Positions 55,850-64,000 of a DNA stretch of 64,000 bases are shown here, in pieces. The stretch spans positions 62,001 to 126,000 of the forward strand of contig JAGWON010000001.1 of assembly GCA_028871055.1 (NCBI GenBank), in the 5' to 3' direction. Made by a program: the position numbers and the translations under genes. Position 1 is the stretch's first letter. Every line of letters begins with the position of its first letter. The DNA comes from Alphaproteobacteria bacterium. Lineage in GTDB: Bacteria > Pseudomonadota > Alphaproteobacteria > ATCC43930 > CGMCC-115725. The notes under the pieces were generated by a model. The model did no database searches and was not told where the DNA came from. It was given only the letters and a program-made list of their open reading frames with translations.

Positions 55850-57247
55850 TTAATCCCCGGTCTGCAGACGCTCAACCAGCTCGCGAACGGTCGGGACGAA
55901 GCCATTGGCGTAGAACGGATCGGTGGCGAAGCGGTAGGCGTTGTGGCCGGAGAACATGAGCTGGAACTCGACGTCCTCGCTGTGGGCGATGTTCTGCAGC
56001 GTCTTCTGGATGCAGAAGCTGCGCGGGTCGGCCTTCTTGCCGGTCGTGCCTTCCTCGTTCTGTGCCCAGTTCGAGAACAGGCACGCGGAAAGGCAGCCCA
56101 TGCAGTTGATCTGGTCGTTGCGAATCTCAAGCGCCTTGCGCGGCGTCACGAAAACCAGCGTCGAATCCGGCGTCCGCAGCGCCTCGGTGAAGCCCTGCGC
56201 CACCCAGATGAGCGCGCGCTCGCGATCGTGCGGCGTGACATAGACGATGCGCTTGCGCGCGCCGACCTCGAGCGTCGCCAAGTGGTCGCCAACTGCCTCG
56301 ATCGAATAGGCGATCTGGCGCTCGGAACGCTGCTCGAGCTCGTCGAGAAAGTTGTTGCGCACCGCCGAGGAATAGAATCCGGTCGGGCTAAAGCGCTGCA
56401 GCAGGATGTCGCCGTCCCTGAGCGCCAAGAGCTTGCGCTTCCACGCGTCCGAGATCGGGCTTTCCTTGGTGAGCAGCGCGCGGGTCCCGAACTGGAAGGC
56501 GATCGGGCCGAGATCGGGATTGTCGATCCAGTCCTCCCATTCGCGCAGGCACCACACCCCGCCGGCCATGACGATCGGCGTCTCGCCCAAACCGAACTCG
56601 CGCATCATCTGGCGCAGCTCGTAGACGCGCGGGAAGGGCGCCTCGGGATGTTCCGGATCCTCCCGGTTGGTGATGCCGTTGTGGCCGCCGGCAAGCCAGG
56701 GATCCTCGTAGACCACAGCACCGAGCCAGTCGCGGAACTTGTGGTAGGCGCGCTTCCACAACGCGCGAAAGGCCCGTGCCGACGAGACGATCGGATAGTA
56801 GTGGACGCCGTAGCGGGTGCAGATTTCGGCGATGTGATAGGGCATACCGGCGCCGCAGGTGACGCCGCTGACCAGCCCGCGCGCGCCTTCGAGCACGCCG
56901 TGCAGGATGCGCTCGGCCGCCGCCATCTCCCACAGAATGTTCATGTGCAGGCGGCCTTGGCCCGAGGCGCGCTCGTAGGCAACCCTGGCCTGGTGGATGC
57001 CACCGGCGATGGCGTAACGGACCAGCTCCTCGTGCCGCTCGCGCCGGGTCTTGCCGCGATAGACCTGCGGAATGGTGCGGCCGAACGCGTCCTTGGAATC
57101 GGCATTGACGCCCGAGAATGTGCCGACGCCGCCCGACGCCGCCCAGGCGCCAGAGCTCTCGCCGTTCGAGATCGAGATGCCCTTGCCGCCCTCAACCAGC
57201 GGCAGAACCTCGCGACCCGAAATCACCAGCGCATTGAGCGCCTTCAC
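55850..57247 (-). CDS. Nitronate monooxygenase/2-nitropropane dioxygenase-like flavoprotein with extra cysteine motif
   Basis: A 465-residue TIM-barrel flavoenzyme. Start GTG 57247. FMN-site landmarks are LVSGVTCGAGMPYHIAE, GHNGITNREDPEHPEAPFP, IVMAGGVW and GPIAFQFGTRALLT. The usual nitronate monooxygenase is about 320-350 residues; this one has a C-terminal extension with NCMGCLSACLFSNW and RSFCIQK, giving C-x2-C-x3-C-x22-C, which could hold a 4Fe-4S cluster as in 2,4-dienoyl-CoA reductases. Function not known. It lies between pnp and irr in the same direction. Confidence 0.78.
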   Translation of the reverse strand: MKALNALVISGREVLPLVEGGKGISISNGESSGAWAASGGVGTFSGVNADSKDAFGRTIPQVYRGKTRRERHEELVRYAIAGGIHQARVAYERASGQGRLHMNILWEMAAAERILHGVLEGARGLVSGVTCGAGMPYHIAEICTRYGVHYYPIVSSARAFRALWKRAYHKFRDWLGAVVYEDPWLAGGHNGITNREDPEHPEAPFPRVYELRQMMREFGLGETPIVMAGGVWCLREWEDWIDNPDLGPIAFQFGTRALLTKESPISDAWKRKLLALRDGDILLQRFSPTGFYSSAVRNNFLDELEQRSERQIAYSIEAVGDHLATLEVGARKRIVYVTPHDRERALIWVAQGFTEALRTPDSTLVFVTPRKALEIRNDQINCMGCLSACLFSNWAQNEEGTTGKKADPRSFCIQKTLQNIAHSEDVEFQLMFSGHNAYRFATDPFYANGFVPTVRELVERLQTGD

Positions 57248-57318
57248 TCCGTTATCCTCTCTGCCGCGTCCATCCCTGCCTATCTGGGTCAGGACTGCGC
57301 GACGGTCAACCCGGGAGA

Positions 57319-59475
<2,157 letters not shown>

Positions 59476-59581
59476 CGTCTGCTTCTCTCTCTCTTCTCTC
59501 TCTGGTGAAATGGCGGGCGACGGACGACGCGCGATGGGGTTCCATCGCCGCGGCATCGCCCGTGCGGTGTTGCGTTGTCAT

Positions 59582-59599
59582 GGCCGGCGCGCGCCGGCC
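59582..59599. terminator. Perfect 18-bp palindrome between rpsO and pnp
   Basis: GGCCGGCGCGCGCCGGCC at 59582-59599, 14 bases after the rpsO stop. As RNA it folds into a GC-only hairpin with a very short loop and no U-tract. It corresponds in position to the rpsO-pnp intercistronic hairpin, where partial termination or RNase III cleavage controls pnp in other bacteria. It is a hairpin for sure; the terminator role is inference. Confidence 0.55.
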
Positions 59600-59613
59600 G
59601 GAGGACCGCGGTC

Positions 59614-59883
59614 TCAGCGGCGCAGTCCCAAGCGGTCGATCAACGCCTCGTAACGCGCGGCATCGACGCGCTTCAGATAGTCGAGCAGGCTGCGGCGCTG
59701 GCCGACCATGACCAGCAGGCCGCGGCGCGAATGGAAGTCCTTGGTGTGGGTCGCAAGATGCTCGCTGAGCTTCTGGATGCGTTCGCTGAGGATGGCGACC
59801 TGGACCTCGGGCGAGCCGGTGTCGCCCTCTTTGCGCGCGTATTCGGAGATGATCTCGTGCTTGCGCGCGACGCTAATCGACAT
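59614..59883 (-). CDS. rpsO: 30S ribosomal protein S15
   Basis: An 89-residue basic protein with the S15 pattern: [39 protein letters not shown], and [20 protein letters not shown] near the end, reading as RxLLxYL. ATG at 59883. It follows truB by 20 bases and precedes pnp, the widespread order. Confidence 0.97.
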   Translation of the reverse strand: MSISVARKHEIISEYARKEGDTGSPEVQVAILSERIQKLSEHLATHTKDFHSRRGLLVMVGQRRSLLDYLKRVDAARYEALIDRLGLRR

Positions 59884-59903
59884 CGGGATTGTCTCCTTCG
59901 AAC

Positions 59904-60830
59904 TCAGGTGTTCAGCACGCGCAGGGGGCGAATTCCCCCGGCCGCGACTTCGGCGAGCGCCACCAGCTTGCCACCCAGCGTTGCACAGATCGTCGCGCCG
60001 TTGCCGATTTGTGAGAGGCACGCCCAATCCTGTGGGCGCAACGGCGTCACGGCCTGGCCGCAACGCAGGGCTTTTGCCTGGTCCTCCGTCAGGGCGAGCG
60101 CCGGGATGTCGTCCAGCGCCGTCTCGAGCGGAAGCAAATGCCCGGAAGCGGCCGGACTATGCCCGAGGGCGGCCAATTTATCCAGGGAAATCGCCTGCTT
60201 CAGGGTGAACCGGCCGACCGCCAGACGCCGCAATTCGGCAACAAAACCGCGGGTTTCGAGCGCCTCGCCGAGATCGCGGGCGAGGCTGCGGACATAGGTG
60301 CCGGGGCCGACCTCGGCCTCGAAGACGGCCTGGTCCAAGCTTGGCGCGGCGGCCAATTCCAGGCGGAGCACCTCGACGGGCCGCGGCGCGAGGCCGGTGA
60401 TCGCACCTTGCCGCGCGAGCGCGTACGCCCGGCGGCCAGCGACCTTGATGGCGGAGAAATCGGGCGGTCGCTGGCTGATCGCGCCGACGAAGCGCGGCAG
60501 TGCCGTACGGATTTCTGCTTCGGTCGGACGGCGGTCGCTGGTCGCGATGACCTCGCCTTCGGCATCGTCGGTCGCGCGCGCCTCGCCCCATTGCACCGTG
60601 AAACGGTAGAGCTTGGCGCCGGCGGCCACGAACGGAACGGTTTTGGTCGCCTCGCCCAGCGCGATCGGCAGCACACCCGTCGCCAGCGGATCGAGCGTGC
60701 CGGCATGGCCGGCCTTGGCGGCGTTGAATGCGCGCTTCACCGCCGCGACCGCGCGCGCCGAGCTGAGCCCCGCCGGCTTGTCGAGCACGACCCAGCCGTG
60801 GACCGGCGCGGCGCCCGGCTTAGCGCGCAT
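59904..60830 (-). CDS. truB: tRNA pseudouridine-55 synthase
   Basis: A 308-residue enzyme that makes pseudouridine 55 of t[16 protein letters not shown] at the N-terminus, [15 protein letters not shown] with the catalytic Asp, [25 protein letters not shown] and the [12 protein letters not shown] motif are all standard. ATG 60830 overlaps the last 11 bases of rbfA, so it is translationally coupled. Confidence 0.95.
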   Translation of the reverse strand: MRAKPGAAPVHGWVVLDKPAGLSSARAVAAVKRAFNAAKAGHAGTLDPLATGVLPIALGEATKTVPFVAAGAKLYRFTVQWGEARATDDAEGEVIATSDRRPTEAEIRTALPRFVGAISQRPPDFSAIKVAGRRAYALARQGAITGLAPRPVEVLRLELAAAPSLDQAVFEAEVGPGTYVRSLARDLGEALETRGFVAELRRLAVGRFTLKQAISLDKLAALGHSPAASGHLLPLETALDDIPALALTEDQAKALRCGQAVTPLRPQDWACLSQIGNGATICATLGGKLVALAEVAAGGIRPLRVLNT

Positions 60831-61230
60831 CGCGTGTTTTGTTGCGCGGCGGCCGGGGTGGCCCCAGGTCGCGCGCAACCTCGGGCCGACGCAGCAGGGC
60901 GTCGATCTGGCTCGCATGCTCGAACGAGGTATCGAGTGCGAAATGCAGCGCCGGCGCATAGCGCAGCTTCATCGCCTGCGCGACCTCGCGGCGCAGATAG
61001 CCCTCCGCGCGCTTGAGGCCGGCGATCACTTCCGGCATGTGCGCGCCGGCCAGCGGCATGACGAACGCGGTGGCGTTCTTGAGATCGGGCGTGACGCGAA
61101 CCTCGGTGACGGTCACCGTCACGTCCATCAAGGCCGGATCATGCAAACCGTGCTCGAAGATGCGCGCCAGCGCGTGGCGCATCTCCTCGCCGATCCGCAA
61201 CGCACGCGGGCTCTGCTCGTGTTTCGGCAT
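60820..61230 (-). CDS. rbfA: Ribosome-binding factor A
   Basis: A 136-residue protein for 30S maturation. KH-like fold with RIGEEMRHALARIF, VTVTEVRVTPDLKNATAFV and LRYAPALHFALDTSFEHASQID, which is the family core. ATG 61230 has GAGGAA six bases upstream; the frame continues to 61248. It lies between infB and truB in the usual operon. Confidence 0.94.
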   Translation of the reverse strand: MPKHEQSPRALRIGEEMRHALARIFEHGLHDPALMDVTVTVTEVRVTPDLKNATAFVMPLAGAHMPEVIAGLKRAEGYLRREVAQAMKLRYAPALHFALDTSFEHASQIDALLRRPEVARDLGPPRPPRNKTRDAR

Positions 61231-61259
61231 CGCAATTCCTCGCGGCAACCGGGTCGCCT

Positions 61260-63842
61260 TTAGAGGGCGCGGGCGACCTCTTCAACCTCGAAGCACTCGA
61301 TGACGTCACCCTTCTCGATGTTCTCGTAATTCTCGAAGGCCATGCCGCATTCGGTGCCCTCGCGCACCTCGCGGACTTCGTCCTTGAAGCGCTTCAGGGT
61401 CTTGAGACTGCCTTCGTGGATGACGACGTTGTCGCGCAGCAACCGCACCTTGGCCCCGCGCCGCACCATGCCCTCGGTGACCATGCAGCCCGCCACCTTG
61501 CCGACTTTGCTGATGTTGAACACCTCGCGGATCTCGGCATTGCCGAGGAAGCGCTCGCGCCGCGTCGGCGCCAGCAAGCCCGACAGCGCCGCCTTCATCT
61601 CCTCGATCACCTCGTAGATGATCGAGTAGTAGCGGATCTCGACACCATCGCGCCGCGCCAAGTCGCGCGCCTGCGGATTGGCGCGGACGTTGAAGCCGAT
61701 GATCACGGCGTTCGACGCCTTCGCCAGGATCACGTCGCTTTCGTTGATGCCGCCGACCGCGGCATGCAGCACGCGTACCGCGACCTCTTGCGTGCCCAGC
61801 CCCTTGAGCGAAGCGTTGATCGCCTCGAGCGAGCCCTGCACGTCGGACTTGACCACGACCGCAAACTCCTTGGCGGTGCCGGCGGCGATCTGGGAGAACA
61901 TCTGCTCGAGCGTGCCGCGCCCGGCCGCAGCGGTGGCCTTCTGGCGCCGCAGGCGCTGACGGTATTCCGCGATGTCGCGCGCCTTGGCCTCGCTCTCGGC
62001 GACCACGAAATCGTCGCCGGCGAGCGGCGTGCCGTTCAATCCCAACACCTCGACCGGCATCGCCGGCCCGGCCGACGGCACGGTCTGGCCGTGGTCGTCG
62101 TTCAGTGCGCGTACCCGGCCCCACTCGCTACCGGCGACGAAGATGTCGCCGGTCTTGAGCGTGCCGCGCTTGATCAGCACGGTGGCAACCGAGCCGCGGC
62201 CGCGCTCGAGCTTGGCCTCGATCACCGTGCCCTCGGCCGGACGATCCGGATTGGCCTTGAGGTCGAGCACTTCGGCCTGCAGGAGGATCGCTTCCTCGAG
62301 CTTGTCGAGGTTGATCTTCTTGGTCGCCGAGACCTCGACGTCGAGCACGTCGCCGCCCAGGTGCTCGAGCACGATCTCGTGCTGCAGCAGGTCCTGGCGC
62401 ACGCGCTCGGGCTTGGCGTCCGGTTTGTCGATCTTGTTGATGGCGACGATCATCGGCACCTTCGCCTCGCGGGCGTGACGGATGGCCTCGACCGTCTGCT
62501 CCTTGATGCCGTCGTCGGCGGCAACCACCAGCACGACGATGTCGGTGATCTGCGCGCCGCGCGCCCGCATCGCGGTGAAGGCCTGGTGGCCCGGCGTATC
62601 GATGAAGGTGATGCGCTGGCCGCCCTTGAGCGTCACCTGATAGGCGCCGATGTGCTGGGTGATGCCGCCGGCCTCGCCCGAGACGACGTCGGTCTCGCGC
62701 AGCGCGTCGAGTAGCGAGGTCTTGCCGTGGTCGACGTGGCCCATGACGGTGACCACGGGCGGCCGCGGCCTCAGGCTCTCAAGCGTATCGGGCTCGCCGG
62801 CGAGGCCGACCTCGACGTCGGCCTCGGAAACGCGGCGCACCTTGTGCCCGAATTCGGTCGCGATGAGCTCGGCGGTATCGGCGTCGACGGTCTGGTTGAT
62901 GGTCGCCATCACGCCCATGTCGAAGAGCTTCTTGACCACCTTGCCGCCCTGCTCGGCCATGCGGCTGGCGAGGTCCTGCACGGTGATGGTCTCGGGGATC
63001 ACCACCTCGCGCGCCTGTTTGACCTGGGCATCGTTTTGCTGCGCCTGCTGTAGGCGCTGCTTCTCGCGCTCGCGCTGGCGGCGGAACTGCGAGACGCTGC
63101 GCGTCTTCTCGTCCTCCTCGCTGAGTGCGCGGGTGACGGTGAGCTTCGCGTGGCGCTGGCGCGGCTGGTCACGGCGCGGTGCGATCGCCGGCCGCTTCGG
63201 GCCAGCGCCGGGGCGACGCGCGCGGTCGTCCTCGTCCTCCTCGACGATTTTGACCTTGCCCGCGGCCGTCAGCGCCGCGACCTTGGCGGCGGCAGCCGCG
63301 CCGGCACGCGCGGCGACGGCGATGCGCGAATCCTCGGCGGCCTTGTCGGCCTTGCGCTGCTCGGCGCGACGTTCGTCCTCGGTGCGCGCCTCGACCTTGG
63401 GCGCCTCGACCGGGCGCGGCTGGGGTTCGACGCGGGTCTTGGCCAGCTCCCGCTCGCGTTCGGCCGCGGCGTGCGCCTCGGCAACGGCCTGTTCCTCGGC
63501 CTTGATGGCGCCCTTGAGCGCGCGGGCGCGCCGCGCCGCTTCTTCGGGCGTGAGGCCGTGGGGCAGCACCACGCCACGGCGTGTCGGCGTGGCCGGCGAC
63601 GCCGGTGCAGCGGACTTCGCCGCTTCCTTGAAGACCGCCGGCGTCGCTTCCGCTTTTTCGGCGAAGCCGCCCGTTGCGGGCGTGGCGCGCTTGCGGCGGA
63701 CCTCGACCTGCACGGTCTTCGAGCGGCCATGCGGAAAGCTCTGCCGCACCGAGCCGGTTTCGATCGGTTTGCGCAGTTCGAGCTTGCCGGCGGTGCGTCC
63801 GCCCAGAGTCAACGGGCGTTTTTCGTCGCTGTTGTCAGCCAT
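61260..63842 (-). CDS. infB: Translation initiation factor IF-2
   Basis: An 860-residue GTPase that brings initiator tRNA to the 30S subunit. The N-terminus is a long charged, alanine and arginine-rich region (about 1-320), then IF2_N-type [24 protein letters not shown], and the G domain with [22 protein letters not shown] and NKIDKPDA, followed by the beta-barrel domains and the C-terminal [19 protein letters not shown] and [12 protein letters not shown] block. Length is as expected. Its start overlaps the ylxR stop by eight bases. Confidence 0.97.
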   Translation of the reverse strand: MADNSDEKRPLTLGGRTAGKLELRKPIETGSVRQSFPHGRSKTVQVEVRRKRATPATGGFAEKAEATPAVFKEAAKSAAPASPATPTRRGVVLPHGLTPEEAARRARALKGAIKAEEQAVAEAHAAAERERELAKTRVEPQPRPVEAPKVEARTEDERRAEQRKADKAAEDSRIAVAARAGAAAAAKVAALTAAGKVKIVEEDEDDRARRPGAGPKRPAIAPRRDQPRQRHAKLTVTRALSEEDEKTRSVSQFRRQREREKQRLQQAQQNDAQVKQAREVVIPETITVQDLASRMAEQGGKVVKKLFDMGVMATINQTVDADTAELIATEFGHKVRRVSEADVEVGLAGEPDTLESLRPRPPVVTVMGHVDHGKTSLLDALRETDVVSGEAGGITQHIGAYQVTLKGGQRITFIDTPGHQAFTAMRARGAQITDIVVLVVAADDGIKEQTVEAIRHAREAKVPMIVAINKIDKPDAKPERVRQDLLQHEIVLEHLGGDVLDVEVSATKKINLDKLEEAILLQAEVLDLKANPDRPAEGTVIEAKLERGRGSVATVLIKRGTLKTGDIFVAGSEWGRVRALNDDHGQTVPSAGPAMPVEVLGLNGTPLAGDDFVVAESEAKARDIAEYRQRLRRQKATAAAGRGTLEQMFSQIAAGTAKEFAVVVKSDVQGSLEAINASLKGLGTQEVAVRVLHAAVGGINESDVILAKASNAVIIGFNVRANPQARDLARRDGVEIRYYSIIYEVIEEMKAALSGLLAPTRRERFLGNAEIREVFNISKVGKVAGCMVTEGMVRRGAKVRLLRDNVVIHEGSLKTLKRFKDEVREVREGTECGMAFENYENIEKGDVIECFEVEEVARAL

Positions 63843-64000
63843 TGCGCTCCAAAACCTTAACCTTCGTATCGTCTTTCACGCCATTGCGGAAGCCGGCGAG
63901 CCGCGTCTGCTCCGCGATGAAGCTCTCGGCCAGCCGTCCCTTGAGCAGCGCTGCATGCACCACATGCTCGCGCGTGAACGCCTGACCCAGTTCGGCGGCG
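63835..64000 (-). CDS. ylxR: YlxR family RNA-binding protein, C-terminal part (cut by window edge)
   Basis: The reverse strand keeps an open frame to the right edge, translating to a C-terminus with [20 protein letters not shown] and [15 protein letters not shown], matching the YlxR/DUF448 proteins that precede infB. The stop TGA is 63835-63837, inside the start of infB. About 55 residues are visible; nusA would be expected beyond the edge. Confidence 0.85.
   Translation of the reverse strand, partial: AAELGQAFTREHVVHAALLKGRLAESFIAEQTRLAGFRNGVKDDTKVKVLERNG

Noticed and set aside
61416-62714. 432-residue plus-strand frame over infB
   Set aside because: Antisense shadow of IF-2; histidine and leucine-rich composition mirrors the infB codons.

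Overview
The window is 64 kb of GC-rich (about 70%) chromosome, densely packed with genes, and looks alphaproteobacterial. The evidence is gene order: mutM, enoyl-CoA hydratase, rpsT, dnaA, dnaN, recF and gyrB run in one direction; ylxR, infB, rbfA, truB, rpsO and pnp run in one direction; rsmB, rpe, a heparinase-like gene and purH lie together; and there is an Irr-type Fur regulator with the HHH haem motif next to an Irr-box-like operator. A Rhodospirillales- or Rhizobiales-like member fits, but the sequence alone does not fix the genus. I see no rRNA, tRNA, CRISPR array, transposase, integrase or phage gene. This is core chromosome with two lower-GC insertions (about 1.3-2.9 kb and 18.5-20.6 kb).

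Layout. 0-1.2 kb: end of a siroheme sulfite/nitrite reductase and its DUF934 partner. 1.5-2.9 kb: a cobalamin riboswitch ahead of a NiCoT nickel/cobalt permease. 3.2-7.6 kb: thpR and tesA diverge from the ybbA-ybbP ABC exporter pair, as in E. coli. 7.7-11.7 kb: a BI-1 family protein, an unknown polytopic membrane protein, a beta-class glutathione transferase, an intergenic palindromic repeat and a QDPR-like short-chain reductase. 11.8-18.5 kb: rsmB, rpe, heparinase, methyltransferase, purH and an EamA permease in series. 18.5-20.6 kb: acetyl-CoA-synthetase-like ligase. 20.7-22 kb: a three-gene cobalt nitrile hydratase/thiocyanate hydrolase-like enzyme whose beta chain is split in two. 24.4-32 kb: a branched-chain-type ABC importer beside a gentisate-dioxygenase-like cupin and a dihydroxyphthalate-decarboxylase-like protein, possibly an aromatic-acid uptake and catabolism group. 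32-34.6 kb: a beta-propeller-like protein coupled to a long chromate transporter. 34.6-43.9 kb: the replication cluster. 43.9-49.3 kb: ubiE, coaBC, an Rrf2 regulator, cysK, a MoeB/ThiF-like adenylyltransferase, a short ModE-like regulator and modA behind a near-ideal ModE operator. 49.4-52.6 kb: a 2-hydroxyacid dehydrogenase, EamA permease, SH3 protein and two small conserved-looking proteins. 52.7-55.8 kb: irr, rubrerythrin, an Fe-S oxidoreductase and DUF3501, with an Irr-box-like dyad ahead of rubrerythrin. 55.9-64 kb: a nitronate-monooxygenase-like flavoprotein with an extra cysteine cluster, then the pnp-rpsO-truB-rbfA-infB-ylxR translation operon.

The parts that most deserve follow-up are the Irr-linked rubrerythrin/Fe-S/DUF3501 module, the split-beta nitrile hydratase-type operon with overlapping operator-like dyads, and the minimal ModE-modA pair. 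All three are assembled from known families; what may be new is their arrangement and regulation here.
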